The notes below the pieces were generated by a model. That model did not search any database. It saw only the letters and a program-made list of their open reading frames with translations, and was not told the origin of the DNA. Made by a program: the position numbers and the translations under genes. 64,000 nucleotides of DNA from Diaminobutyricimonas sp. LJ205 (lineage in GTDB: Bacteria; Actinomycetota; Actinomycetes; Actinomycetales; Microbacteriaceae), in the NCBI RefSeq assembly GCF_009755725.1, contig NZ_CP046619.1:558001-622000 (forward strand), given 5' to 3'. Of this stretch, positions 7,518 to 20,891 are shown piece by piece. Every line of letters starts with the position of its first letter. Position 1 is the stretch's first letter.

Positions 7518-8491
7518 CCGACTTCCGTCTGCCGCTCGGCGAATGGGCCGAGACGTTCGTCGATTTCATCACCGAGTACTTCGGCGGCTTCTTCAACGTC
7601 ATCCGCGACATCTTCAATGCGGCCTACGACGCCGTCGATCTGGTGCTGTCCTCACCGCCGTTCTTCGTCATCATCGCCGTCGCGGCGCTGCTTGCCCTCG
7701 CCGTTCGCGGCTGGAAGCTCGCGGTCGGCACCATTCTGGGACTGCTCATCGTGGTCGGTGTGAACCAGTGGGACAACGCGATGAACACGCTCGCGCTCGT
7801 GCTCGTCGCGAGCGTCGTTGCCATCCTGATCAGCGTGCCGATCGGTGTGCTGGCTGCTCGATCCAGGGTGGCCTCTGCGATCATCCGACCGGTGCTCGAC
7901 TTCATGCAGACCATGCCCGGACTCGTGTACCTGGTCCCCGCTCTGATTCTGTTCCGCGTCGGCGTCGTGCCCGGCATCGTCGCGACCATCATCTTCGCAA
8001 TGGCCCCCGGCGTGCGGATGACCGAGCTCGGCATCCGCGGTGTCGATCGTGAGGTCGTCGAGGCAGGCCAGGCATTCGGCTCGTCGCCGGGGCGCATCCT
8101 TCGGCAGATTCAGCTTCCGCTCGCGATGCCCTCGATCCTCGCCGGGATCAATCAGGTCATCATGCTCTCGCTGTCGATGGTCGTCATCGCCGGAATGGTC
8201 GGCGCCGGCGGCCTTGGTGGCGACGTCGTCCTCGCTCTGGGTCGTATCGACGTCGCGCTCGGCTTCGAAGCCGGAATCTCTGTCGTGATCCTGGCGATCT
8301 TCCTCGACCGGGTGACCTCGTCCCTCGGCCAGGGGAGCACCCCGCTGGGCAAGCTGCTCGCGTCGTTCCCGGCCAAGAAACCGACGACGCCGGCAGCCGC
8401 TCCGGGTGCTTCGGCTCCGGATGCTTCGGCACCAGCCGCTGTTCCGACCTCGAAATCGGATGCCTCGAAGCCGGAGCTCATCGCCCGCTGA
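7514..8491 (+). CDS. proW: Glycine betaine/proline ABC importer, permease subunit
   Basis: A 325-residue integral membrane protein of the ProW/OpuAB family that forms the translocation channel with ProV. The N-terminal amphipathic region is followed by about six or seven membrane segments between residues 50 and 270. The EAA coupling motif is seen as EAGQAFGSSPGRIL near residue 184. The C-terminal 45 residues are Ala/Ser/Pro-rich and polar, probably cytoplasmic. It starts inside the last codons of proV (ATGA overlap), so the two are translationally coupled. A palindromic repeat begins 10 nt after its stop and separates it from proX. Confidence 0.9.
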   Translation: MTDFRLPLGEWAETFVDFITEYFGGFFNVIRDIFNAAYDAVDLVLSSPPFFVIIAVAALLALAVRGWKLAVGTILGLLIVVGVNQWDNAMNTLALVLVASVVAILISVPIGVLAARSRVASAIIRPVLDFMQTMPGLVYLVPALILFRVGVVPGIVATIIFAMAPGVRMTELGIRGVDREVVEAGQAFGSSPGRILRQIQLPLAMPSILAGINQVIMLSLSMVVIAGMVGAGGLGGDVVLALGRIDVALGFEAGISVVILAIFLDRVTSSLGQGSTPLGKLLASFPAKKPTTPAAAPGASAPDASAPAAVPTSKSDASKPELIAR

Positions 8492-8500
8492 CCTGCCTAC

Positions 8501-8535
8501 CGCCGGTCGAGCTCGCCGAGACCCTCGACCAGCGG
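8501..8535. repeat. GGTCGAGC...GCCGAGACC palindromic repeat (family A)
   Basis: CGCCGGTCGAGCTCGCCGAG followed by ACCCTCGACCAGCGG. It is one of several copies of the same dispersed repeat in the window and sits between proW and proX. Confidence 0.65.
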
Positions 8536-8643
8536 AGTCCAAGCTCGCGACCGCACCAGCGCTCGTGATCCTGCATGCATTCGCGCATGCGCCATCCGTC
8601 AACCCCCCTCGTCGCACAGCAGGCGAGAAGAAAGGAAGACACC

Positions 8644-9537
8644 ATGAAGAAGCGCACCTCCGCGCTCATCGCCGCCGGAGCCGTCACGGCTCTCGCACTG
8701 TCCGGCTGCTCCGCCGACGCCGGCTCCGCAGCAACCCTGGAGAACGGCGACAAGTCGACTCTCGATATCGCCGTCTTCAACGGCTGGGATGAGGGCGTCG
8801 CCGTCTCCGAACTGTGGAAGGCCGTGCTCGAAGAGAAGGGCTACACGGTCAACCTCGAGTACGCCGACCCGGCTCCGGTCTTCTCCGGCCTGTCAACCGG
8901 CGACTACGACCTCAACATGGATGTGTGGCTGCCGGTCACGCACGAGAGCTACATCGAGGAGTACGGCGACGACATCGTCGACCTCGGTGCCTGGAACGAG
9001 GAGTCGAAGCTCACCATCGCGGTGAACGAGGACGCCCCGATCGACTCGCTGGCTGAACTGGCCGAGAACGCCGACCTGTTCAACAACCTCCTCGTCGGCA
9101 TCGAGCCGGGTGCCGGTCTCACGAAGGCCACCACCGAGCAGGTCATCCCGACCTACGGTCTCGACGACATGGAATACCTCACTTCGTCGACCGCCGCCAT
9201 GCTGACCGAGCTGACCGCCGCCACCAAGAACGGCGAGAACATCGCGGTCACCCTCTGGGAGCCGCACTGGGCCTACGGCGCCTTCCCGTTGAAGAACCTT
9301 GAAGACCCCGAGGGAACCCTGGGCGGCACCGAGAGCCTGCACTCGTACGCACGGGACGGCTTCGAGGAGGACTACCCGACGCTGGCCGAGTGGATCAAGA
9401 ACTTCGAGATGGACCTCGACACGCTCTACTCGCTCGAGACTGCCATGTTCGTCGACAACGACACGGACGACTACGGTCCGATCATTGAGAAGTGGATCTC
9501 GGAGAACCAGGAGTACGTCGACTCGCTCACCAGCTAG
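8644..9537 (+). CDS. proX: Glycine betaine/proline ABC importer, substrate-binding lipoprotein
   Basis: A 297-residue extracytoplasmic lipoprotein. The signal peptide MKKRTSALIAAGAVTALALSG ends in the lipobox LSGC (lipidated Cys22). The mature OpuAC domain has tryptophans suited to a cation-pi cage for betaine (NGWDEG, DVWLPV, LWEPHWAYG). It delivers ligand to ProVW. ATG 8644 has AAGGAAG 6-12 nt upstream; an earlier in-frame ATG would break the signal peptide. It lies 152 nt after proW with a palindromic repeat between them, and is followed by a clear terminator. It is likely the last gene of the proVWX operon, perhaps expressed at a different level because of the intervening repeat. Confidence 0.92.
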   Translation: MKKRTSALIAAGAVTALALSGCSADAGSAATLENGDKSTLDIAVFNGWDEGVAVSELWKAVLEEKGYTVNLEYADPAPVFSGLSTGDYDLNMDVWLPVTHESYIEEYGDDIVDLGAWNEESKLTIAVNEDAPIDSLAELAENADLFNNLLVGIEPGAGLTKATTEQVIPTYGLDDMEYLTSSTAAMLTELTAATKNGENIAVTLWEPHWAYGAFPLKNLEDPEGTLGGTESLHSYARDGFEEDYPTLAEWIKNFEMDLDTLYSLETAMFVDNDTDDYGPIIEKWISENQEYVDSLTS

Positions 9538-9552
9538 TCGCACGACCTGAAT

Positions 9553-9585
9553 GAGGACCCCGCCGACCCGGTGGGGTCCTCTTTG
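9553..9585 (+). terminator. Intrinsic terminator of proVWX
   Basis: GAGGACCCC (9553-9561) pairs perfectly with GGGGTCCTC (9573-9581), followed by TTTG. The loop is 11 nt. Confidence 0.75.
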
Positions 9586-9600
9586 CGTTGGGGCGCTCCC

Positions 9601-9646
9601 CGCTGGTCGAGCTTGCCGAGACCGGTCTCGGCAAGCTCGATCCGCG
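9601..9646. repeat. Family A palindromic repeat, head-to-head copy
   Basis: CTGGTCGAGCTTGCCGAGAC is followed by its inverse GGTCTCGGCAAGCTCGATCC, forming a near-perfect hairpin of about 20 bp between proX and the LysE-type gene. Confidence 0.75.
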
Positions 9647-9672
9647 AGCAGGCCTGACCGGCGGTGTGGGAC

Positions 9673-9678
9673 TACGAT
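9673..9678 (+). promoter_or_regulatory. -10 box (TACGAT) for the LysE-type gene, leaderless spacing
   Basis: TACGAT ends 6 nt before ATG 9685 and there is no Shine-Dalgarno sequence, so the transcript should begin at the start codon. Confidence 0.55.
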
Positions 9679-9684
9679 CGCCCC

Positions 9685-10317
9685 ATGATCCCCGTCGAGA
9701 ACCTGCTCGCGTTCACACTCGCGTCGGTCATCATCGTCGCGATCCCCGGACCCAGCGTGTTGTTCGTGATCGGTCGCGCGCTCGTTCTCGGCCGAACCGG
9801 CGCCCTGCTCAGCGTGCTTGGCAACGCCATGGGGGTCTTTGTCCAGGTGATCCTGGTCGCGGCCGGCCTCGGCGTGCTCATCGAACAGTCGGTCGTGCTG
9901 TTCACCGTCGTCAAGTTCGCCGGGGCAGCGTTCCTTATCTACTTAGGCATCCAAGCCATCCGGCACCGGAAGAGCAGGATGACCACCGATATCGGCCGCG
10001 TCGGAGGTGTCCGGCGAGTGCTTGGCGAAAGCTTCATCGTCGGCATCTCCAACCCGAAGACGGTGGTGTTCTTCATCGCCGTGCTCCCGCAGTTCGTCGC
10101 ACCGGGGGTCGGCTGGGTACCCCTTCAGATGCTGCTGTTCGGCGCAATCTTCCTCGCCATCGCGGTTGCCCTCGACAGCGTGTGGGCCCTCGCCGCCGGA
10201 GCCGCCCGGGACTGGTTCGGCCGATCGCCGCGCCGCATCGCGGGCCTCAGCGCCACCGGCGGCGCCGCGATGATCGCGCTCGGCGGCACGCTCGCCGTCA
10301 CTGGCGCCAAGAGCTGA
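9685..10317 (+). CDS. LysE/RhtB-family amino-acid exporter
   Basis: A 210-residue membrane protein with about six hydrophobic segments. The signature IPGPSVLFVIGRAL near residues 19-32 is the LysE/RhtB entry motif (PGP), and GISNPKTVVFF near 116-126 is the second conserved loop (N-P-K). Family members export lysine, threonine, homoserine lactone and similar small molecules; the substrate cannot be read from sequence. ATG 9685 is supported by the leaderless TACGAT box and by alignment of the first membrane helix. It stands alone between two transcription units. Confidence 0.85.
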   Translation: MIPVENLLAFTLASVIIVAIPGPSVLFVIGRALVLGRTGALLSVLGNAMGVFVQVILVAAGLGVLIEQSVVLFTVVKFAGAAFLIYLGIQAIRHRKSRMTTDIGRVGGVRRVLGESFIVGISNPKTVVFFIAVLPQFVAPGVGWVPLQMLLFGAIFLAIAVALDSVWALAAGAARDWFGRSPRRIAGLSATGGAAMIALGGTLAVTGAKS

Positions 10318-10368
10318 CGCGAAAAGCTGACACTCCCGCGTCAGGCCTTCGAGGCGGACACTACAGGG

Positions 10369-11985
10369 ATGAGACCGACTCGACTGCCCGATGCGCGGTA
10401 CTTCGCTCTCACCTGGGCCATCCCAGAGAACTACGCGGGCATGACGACGGCAATCTTCCGCCGCTCCCGGGCGTTCGACGAGCATGGCGCTGCCGTCACT
10501 GTGCTCACCTTCGATGCGCGCCCCGACTATCCGGAATTCACCGAGCGACTGCGCGCCAACGGCACGCTCTCGCCGGGAACGACCATCCTTAATCTCTGGG
10601 AATGGCTGCGTGAGCATGACCTGCCCGGCAAGCCGGTGCCGCCCGGGGCGGTGTTCAGCCCGATCGGCTCGCTTGAGGGTCTCGGCAAGCTCGACCAGCG
10701 GGATGGGCTCGACAAGTGGGAGCACCTCGATCTGCGGGAGGCAGACGGCTGGCCCGGCGAGACCGCGCTCACTCGCACCCGCATGGCGGAGGATGACCGC
10801 ACCGTCCTGCAGGTGGACTACTTCCGGGCAGATGGGTCGCTGCTCGCCAGCGACCGGCGGGATTGCCGCAAGCTCGGAACGCCGGGCGGACGATCGGTCG
10901 TGCTGTGCGACCGAAACGGGCAACCGCTGTCGCACTGGTCACGGATCATCCCGCTGTACCACGCCTGGGTCGACGCCCTCACCGGTGGAGAGAACAGCGT
11001 GCTGATCATTGACAGCAAAACGGTGGCAACCAGCTTCATCGGTTACCGCCGGCGCAACGTCCTCACCGTGCACGTGGTTCACGGCTCGCACCTCGCCGAT
11101 CCACGCAACAGTGCGAGTGGATTCAGTGCGACGCGACGCCACGTGTTCGAGAACCTGAATGAGTTCAACGCCACCGTGCTGCTCAGCGAGCGCCAACGCC
11201 AGGATGTGCTCAGTCTCGCCCCCGAAGCCCGAACGCTTCGCGTCATCCCGAACGCGGTTCCGCTCGGGCCGTCCCCGGCTCCACACCGGAATCGCGACGC
11301 CGGAGTGATGCTGGCCTCGCTGCACTTCCGCAAGAGAGTCGAGGACGCCATCGCCGCGAGCGCCTCCGCGAACGCCCGGCTCGACGTGTACGGCGACGGT
11401 CCACTTCGCGACCGGCTGCAGCGCGAGATCGATGATTCAGGGGCGGGCGATCGGATCCGGCTCCGCGGCTACGACGCCGCGGCGAAGGACCAGCTGGCCG
11501 CTGCTTCGTTCCTGCTGCTCACCTCCACGGCGGAGGGGTTCCCGTTGGTGCTGCTTGAGAGCATGGCGGCCGGGTGCATCCCGATTGCCTACGACGTTCG
11601 CTACGGTCCTGACGAACTGATTCGAGACGGCGAGAACGGATTCCTCGTCCCCGACGGTGATCGGGCGGCCCTCGCGGCCGCGATCGTTCGGCTGCAGCGG
11701 ATGCCCGAGCCTCAAGTCCGCGCGATGCGGGAGCAGGCCAGAGAAACGGCGGAGCAATATTCGCCGGACGCCATCATGGCCAGGTGGGCGTCCCAGCTGC
11801 ACCGGCTGCTCAGGCTGAAACGGCGGCGCTCATTTCGAGCGCGCCTTCGTCGGCGGATTCGTCGGCTGGTCTTGTCAGGCTTCGTGAGTGCCCTGAACTC
11901 GGTCTCGGCAGGCTCGACCAGCGGAAGTGCAGGCTCGATCAGCGGAAGCGAGGGCTCGACCAGCGAACGTATTCCGCGTTCGTGA
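10369..11985 (+). CDS. Glycosyltransferase family 4 (TagE-like) with repeat-derived insert and tail
   Basis: A 538-residue glycosyltransferase of the GT-B fold. The donor-binding C-terminal lobe (about 300-470) shows PNAVPLGPSP, ASLHFRKRVEDAI and the E-x7-E region EGFPLVLLESMAAGCIPIAY. The overall plan resembles poly(glycerol-phosphate) or wall-teichoic-acid alpha-glucosyltransferases, so a cell-wall glycopolymer role is plausible but inferred. Two stretches derive from dispersed palindromic repeats: residues about 104-116 (LGKLDQRDGLDK) and 511-533 (a Ser/Gly tail with three tandem units). They probably add surface loops without a catalytic role. A weak GACACT box lies 6 nt before ATG 10369. 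It converges on a small membrane-protein gene. Confidence 0.75.
   Translation: MRPTRLPDARYFALTWAIPENYAGMTTAIFRRSRAFDEHGAAVTVLTFDARPDYPEFTERLRANGTLSPGTTILNLWEWLREHDLPGKPVPPGAVFSPIGSLEGLGKLDQRDGLDKWEHLDLREADGWPGETALTRTRMAEDDRTVLQVDYFRADGSLLASDRRDCRKLGTPGGRSVVLCDRNGQPLSHWSRIIPLYHAWVDALTGGENSVLIIDSKTVATSFIGYRRRNVLTVHVVHGSHLADPRNSASGFSATRRHVFENLNEFNATVLLSERQRQDVLSLAPEARTLRVIPNAVPLGPSPAPHRNRDAGVMLASLHFRKRVEDAIAASASANARLDVYGDGPLRDRLQREIDDSGAGDRIRLRGYDAAAKDQLAAASFLLLTSTAEGFPLVLLESMAAGCIPIAYDVRYGPDELIRDGENGFLVPDGDRAALAAAIVRLQRMPEPQVRAMREQARETAEQYSPDAIMARWASQLHRLLRLKRRRSFRARLRRRIRRLVLSGFVSALNSVSAGSTSGSAGSISGSEGSTSERIPRS
10678..10716. repeat. Family A repeat inside the glycosyltransferase gene
   Basis: GGGTCTCGGCAAGCTCGACC followed by AGCGGGATGGGCTCGACAAG matches the intergenic copies at 9601-9646. 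It is translated in frame as part of the glycosyltransferase. Confidence 0.7.
11901..11965. repeat. Tandem family A repeat units in the 3' end of the glycosyltransferase gene
   Basis: GGTCTCGGCAGGCTCGACCA begins the array, and GGCTCGAYCAGCG occurs three times at about 17-22-nt spacing. It encodes a Ser/Gly-rich tail. Confidence 0.75.
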
Positions 11986-11997
11986 GCGAGGGAGCGC

Positions 11998-12192
11998 TCA
12001 GCTCTCCAGCTTGCGGCGAATGTTGTCGGATTCCTTCGCGACCGTGCCGATGGCGATCGCGAGCGTGCACGCCCAGCTGATCCACATCAGCACCAGGCGC
12101 CAGTCACGCGGACCTTTTCGGGTTGCCTGCACGGTGCTCCAACCGCCGAACATGGCGCTCAGGATGCTGGTGTTGAGAATGAATTTGCGCAC
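11998..12192 (-). CDS. Small membrane protein, function unknown
   Basis: A 64-residue protein beginning MRKFILNTSILSAMFGG from GTG 12190-12192, chosen because AGGAGG lies 6 nt upstream; the in-frame ATG 24 bases earlier has no such site. It has two hydrophobic segments (about residues 4-20 and 31-50) separated by a basic loop (RKGPRDWR) and ends in a charged helix (KESDNIRRKLES). No family recognised. It converges on the glycosyltransferase and lies about 125 nt from divergent glpK. Confidence 0.65.
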   Translation of the reverse strand: MRKFILNTSILSAMFGGWSTVQATRKGPRDWRLVLMWISWACTLAIAIGTVAKESDNIRRKLES

Positions 12193-12317
12193 ATCGCCTC
12201 CTCGATTTCCTCTCAAACGCTACCCGCTTCATCCGACACGTGGCGGGGACCAAGCGGTGAGCGATGCCCGCTTCGGCGTACGGTAACGAGGGACAACCGG
12301 CGATGAAGGGGTGAACA

Positions 12318-13811
12318 GTGGCGGCTGTGTACGTGGTGGCGATCGACCAGGGGACGACAAGCACAAGGGCGATCGTCTTCAGCCAGGCAGGCACCCCGAT
12401 TGCGATCGCCCAGCGCGAGCACGCCCAGCTCTTCCCGGCCGCTGGTCACGTCGAGCACGATCCGATCGAGATCTGGACCAACACGGTGGCCGTTCTCGGG
12501 GACGCGATTCGGCAGGCGGGGATCGAGACGGCGGATGTCGCGGCCGTCGGCATCACCAACCAGCGCGAAACCGCGGTGGTGTGGGACCGGCACACCGGCC
12601 AGCCAATGCACAACGCCCTCGTCTGGCAGGACACCCGCACCCAGAGCATCGTCGACCGACTCGCCAGTGACGGGGGAGTCCAGCGGTTCGCCGAGCAGAC
12701 CGGCCTGCCGCTGTCTACCTATTTCTCGGCGTCGAAGATCACCTGGATCCTCGACAACGTTCCCGGTGCCCGCGACAAGGCCGCGGCCGGTGACTTGCTC
12801 TTCGGCACTACCGACAGCTGGCTGCTCTGGAACCTCACCGGCGGACTGCACGCGACCGACGTCACCAACGCGTCGCGCACTCAGCTGCTCGACATCAGCA
12901 CGGTGGCGTGGGATGGCGACATCCTGAACGCTTTCGGCATCCCGGAGTCCATGCTGCCCGAGGTGCGCAGCTCGTCCGAGGTCTACGGCACCATCCGCGA
13001 GGGGCTCCCGCTGGCCGGGGTGCCTGTGGCCGGCATCCTCGGTGACCAGCAGGCCGCGACCTTCGGCCAGGCCGCATTCGCACGGGGCGAGGCGAAGAAC
13101 ACCTACGGCACCGGCAACTTCCTGATCGTGAATACCGGCACCACCCTGGAGCGTTCGACCAACGGGCTGCTGACCACCGTCGCCTACCGGCTCGGCGACG
13201 ACCCGGTGCATTACGCGCTCGAAGGCTCGATCGCCGTCACCGGGTCGCTCGTGCAATGGTTGCGCGACAACCTTGGCCTGATCTCGAGCGCCGCCGAGAT
13301 CGAAGCCCTCGCCCGCAGCGTCCACGACAACGGCGGCGCCTACATCGTTCCGGCGTTCAGCGGACTGTTCGCCCCGTACTGGCGACCCGACGCCCGCGGC
13401 GCGATCGTCGGCCTGACCCGCTACGTGACCAAGGCGCATCTGGCTCGGGCGGCTCTGGAATCGACGGCGTTTCAGACCTGGGAAGTGCTCGAGGCGGTCA
13501 ATGCGGATGCCGCGGTGCCACTCGCGGAAATCAAAGTGGACGGCGGCATGACCGCGAACGACCTGCTGATGCAGTTCCAGGCGGACATCCTCGGCCTGCC
13601 GGTCGTGCGCCCCGTGGTCGCGGAGACCACCGCGCTCGGTGCCGCCTACGCGGCCGGACTCGCCACCGGCGTCTGGGGTGGCCTGCACGAGTTGCGCGAG
13701 CACTGGAAGGAAGATGCCCGCTTTGTTCCCGGCATGGCGGCCACCGACCGGGATCGGCTGCGCCGCGACTGGCGCAAAGCGGTCACCAAGACCTTCGACT
13801 GGGTGGACTGA
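12318..13811 (+). CDS. glpK: Glycerol kinase
   Basis: A 497-residue FGGY-family kinase that phosphorylates glycerol to sn-glycerol 3-phosphate. [12 protein letters not shown] at the N-terminus is the first nucleotide-binding loop; TNQRET, the conserved WQDTRT, and [10 protein letters not shown] follow; [20 protein letters not shown] is the C-terminal FGGY signature. The length is normal for GlpK. GTG 12318 has GAAGGGG 7-13 nt upstream. No glpF or glpD is adjacent, so it seems to be a single-gene unit here; TACGGT at about 12279 is a possible -10. The rrn operon follows after a long non-coding gap. Confidence 0.95.
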   Translation: MAAVYVVAIDQGTTSTRAIVFSQAGTPIAIAQREHAQLFPAAGHVEHDPIEIWTNTVAVLGDAIRQAGIETADVAAVGITNQRETAVVWDRHTGQPMHNALVWQDTRTQSIVDRLASDGGVQRFAEQTGLPLSTYFSASKITWILDNVPGARDKAAAGDLLFGTTDSWLLWNLTGGLHATDVTNASRTQLLDISTVAWDGDILNAFGIPESMLPEVRSSSEVYGTIREGLPLAGVPVAGILGDQQAATFGQAAFARGEAKNTYGTGNFLIVNTGTTLERSTNGLLTTVAYRLGDDPVHYALEGSIAVTGSLVQWLRDNLGLISSAAEIEALARSVHDNGGAYIVPAFSGLFAPYWRPDARGAIVGLTRYVTKAHLARAALESTAFQTWEVLEAVNADAAVPLAEIKVDGGMTANDLLMQFQADILGLPVVRPVVAETTALGAAYAAGLATGVWGGLHELREHWKEDARFVPGMAATDRDRLRRDWRKAVTKTFDWVD

Positions 13812-14066
13812 CCGCGCTTCCGCTCGAGTGCGAACCATGCCCCTTAAACCGCGTGAAATCAGGCGACACGCCGTACGTTCACTTCGATTTGCGCGACCCG
13901 CCGGATGACCGTAATGTATTCCCTTGTCACCCCAAAGGTGCGGGAAAGCGGAAGAGCTTCCCGGCCTCAAGCGGGACCAAACCACACTCTCAGAACCTCT
14001 AGTCATACGGTTCATTCCGGGAGATCAGTGTGCCCAATCTGGGTCACTTGATCAGCCGGAACGGAT
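13812..14066. other. Non-coding gap between glpK and the rrn promoter
   Basis: No credible reading frame. A short CGGGAA/TTCCCG inverted repeat (13941-13946/13958-13963) lies here without a T-run, so it is not a convincing terminator. The A+T content rises towards the rrn promoter. Confidence 0.5.
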
Positions 14067-14094
14067 TTGACTGAGCTGCTGGGAAGTGTAAGAT
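14067..14094 (+). promoter_or_regulatory. rrn promoter
   Basis: TTGACT (14067-14072), 16-nt spacer, TAAGAT (14089-14094). It lies about 275 nt before mature 16S, as expected for an rrn P1-type promoter with a transcribed leader. Confidence 0.7.
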
Positions 14095-14160
14095 AGAGAA
14101 GTTGCCTCGAGGGCAGGCCGGTTGATTACAGACTGGTTGTAACTCGGGTGCGTCCGATCC

Positions 14161-14189
14161 TTGAGAACTCAACAGCGTGCACAATGTCA
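14161..14189 (+). promoter_or_regulatory. rrn leader antitermination/processing box
   Basis: TTGAGAACTCAACAGCGTGC resembles the box found again in the 16S-23S spacer (TTGAGAACTACACAG at about 16225). CACAATGTCA (14180-14189) is fully complementary to TGACATTGTG (15990-15999), forming the stem that closes pre-16S rRNA. Confidence 0.65.
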
Positions 14190-14368
14190 AATGCCAAAAA
14201 CCTCGACTCTAACTTCGGTTAGTGAAGAGATTCCTTTGGAAAACATTTAAACAACAAAGCAAGTCAGTAATGATTTGTTCTGTCAGTTTCAAACTTGTGT
14301 CTGGTCCGCCTATTCCGGTGGCTGGGCACACTAGATGTGCCGGATGTTCGCATCCGTGCAATCAAACA

Positions 14369-19487
<5,119 letters not shown>

Positions 19488-19620
19488 ACCACTCACACCA
19501 GTGTTGTAAGGCTGCGGTGTGGGGCTGTTGCTTGCGTCCACTTTGTGGTTCTCGATTTACGGTCGGGAACCGCGCACACAACCACCAAGTTGTGTCCGCG
19601 AACGAACATAAATCCATAGT
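19488..19620 (+). other. 23S-5S spacer with processing arm
   Basis: GCGTCCACTTTGTGGTTCTC (19534-19553) is complementary to 16226-16245 at 18-19 of 20 positions, forming the double-stranded stem that brings together the two ends of pre-23S rRNA for RNase III-type cleavage. Confidence 0.75.
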
Positions 19621-19739
19621 GTTTCGGCGGCCATAGCGAGAGGGAAACGCCCGGTCACATTCCGAACCCGGAAGCTAAGACTCTCTGCGCCGATGGTACT
19701 GCAAGGGCGACCTTGTGGGAGAGTAGGTCACCGCCGGAC
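19621..19739 (+). rRNA. 5S ribosomal RNA
   Basis: About 119 nt beginning GTTTCGGCGGCCATAGCG, with GGGAAACGCCCGGTCACATT and CCGAACCCGGAAGCTAAG internally and a 3' end pairing back to the 5' GGCGGC. It closes the 16S-23S-5S operon. Confidence 0.95.
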
Positions 19740-19750
19740 TTCTTTTGTAT

Positions 19751-19780
19751 AAGAGCCCACCAGTTTCTGGTGGGCTCTTT
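19751..19780 (+). terminator. Intrinsic terminator of the rrn operon
   Basis: Perfect 13-bp stem AAGAGCCCACCAG / CTGGTGGGCTCTT with a 3-nt loop and a trailing TTT, 12 nt after 5S. Confidence 0.9.
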
Positions 19781-19811
19781 GCATTTAACGCATTTAACAA
19801 CCTCATCCACC

Positions 19812-19857
19812 GGTGGTTGAGGAGCGCGCGAGCTTGCGAGCACGCGTCTCGAACCAC
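19812..19857. repeat. GGTTGAGGAGCGCG...CGCGTCTCGAACC repeat (family B)
   Basis: An imperfect palindrome with arms GTGGTTGAGGAGCGCGCG and CACGCGTCTCGAACCAC. A shorter relative lies after ilvC at 34478-34517. Confidence 0.6.
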
Positions 19858-19865
19858 GGAGCGGG

Positions 19866-20711
19866 CTACGGCGTCAGGGCTGCGATGGCTCTGCGGGCTC
19901 TGCGACGCAGGCTCTGCCGGCGCGGGGCGATCCGGTTGGCTGCGAAGGCGCGGGTCTCGATCAGCAGGTCCAGCTGCTCCTGCTCGCTGCGCGCCTTGCG
20001 GGTGTTCACCTCGGCGACGATCGAGCCGTTCCAGCCGGTGCGCACCAGGTGCTCCAGCACTTCGGCGACCGGTTCGTGGCCGCGTCCGGGCAGCAGATGC
20101 TCGTCGAACATCCGCCCCTCGTCCATCGAGCCGGAGCCGTCGCAGAGGTGGATGTGCCGCAGCTTCTTACCCATCGCGAGCGTGAACTCGAGCGAGTTCC
20201 TCCCGGAGAGCGCTGCGTGCGAGAAATCCAGGGTCATCGAGTCGACGTCCATCGTCGTCGGATCCGGGCTCGGCGCGTACGCCTTCAGGCTCTTGCCGCG
20301 CACCTTCCACGGGAACATGTTCTCGACGGCGATCTCCACGCCGTAGGTACCGGCGGTCTGCCGGACGATCCGTTCGAAGTCGCTGGCGTAGGTCGACTGC
20401 CAGCGAAAGGGCGGATGGACGACAACCGTGTCGGCTCCGACGGCGGCCGCTAGCTCGGCTGACTTCTCCAGCTTCACCTGCGGGTCGCGACCCCAGACAA
20501 AGGTGGTCAGCAGCAGCACCGGCGCATGGATCGAGAGGATCGGCATGCCGAACCGCTCGGAGAGTGCGTTCAAGGCATCCGGATCCTGCGTGACCGGATC
20601 ATTGGTGACCATGACCTCGAGGCCATCGAAACCAGCAAGGCGCGCAATGCGAAATGCGTGCTCCGGCGAAAGCGGATACACGCATGATGTGCTCATCCCG
20701 AGACGAATCAT
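19866..20711 (-). CDS. Sugar phosphate isomerase/epimerase-like TIM-barrel protein
   Basis: A 281-residue AP-endonuclease-2/xylose-isomerase-like barrel. Conserved metal-site strands are visible: DGLEVMV, LSIHAPV, VVHPPFRWQ, IAVENMFP, LDFSHAALSG, IHLCDGSG and VAEVNTRKA. Such enzymes epimerise or isomerise sugars or inositols; the substrate is unknown. The start at ATG 20709-20711 removes a low-complexity N-terminal extension. TAGACT lies 7 nt upstream on the same strand, again suggesting a leaderless transcript. It diverges from otsA, with about 180 nt between the start codons. The C-terminus is Arg-rich. Confidence 0.75.
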   Translation of the reverse strand: MIRLGMSTSCVYPLSPEHAFRIARLAGFDGLEVMVTNDPVTQDPDALNALSERFGMPILSIHAPVLLLTTFVWGRDPQVKLEKSAELAAAVGADTVVVHPPFRWQSTYASDFERIVRQTAGTYGVEIAVENMFPWKVRGKSLKAYAPSPDPTTMDVDSMTLDFSHAALSGRNSLEFTLAMGKKLRHIHLCDGSGSMDEGRMFDEHLLPGRGHEPVAEVLEHLVRTGWNGSIVAEVNTRKARSEQEQLDLLIETRAFAANRIAPRRQSLRRRARRAIAALTP

Positions 20712-20718
20712 TGGTTCG

Positions 20719-20724
20719 AGTCTA
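20719..20724 (-). promoter_or_regulatory. -10 box (TAGACT) for the TIM-barrel gene
   Basis: TAGACT on the minus strand ends 7 nt before the ATG at 20711; no Shine-Dalgarno is visible. Confidence 0.45.
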
Positions 20725-20829
20725 GGCGGCTCCACTGAACGCGTGGTGGCGTTCAGGTGATCGAGCGGCGCGGGCGGGGGACACACCCGCCCCCTGACGC
20801 CGCGCCCAGCTCCCGCCGAAGTCTGTTGA

Positions 20830-20835
20830 TAGCCT
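20830..20835 (+). promoter_or_regulatory. -10 box (TAGCCT) for otsAB
   Basis: TAGCCT lies 56 nt before the otsA start, giving a leader of about 50 nt. Confidence 0.4.
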
Positions 20836-20891
20836 GAATGTCGGCCTCCGGAAACGGGTGTGCCGTGCACCCGAGCGAGAGGTCACACTTT

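Noticed and set aside
13941-13963. Terminator after glpK
   Set aside because: The CGGGAA/TTCCCG stem is short with an 11-nt loop and no T-run.
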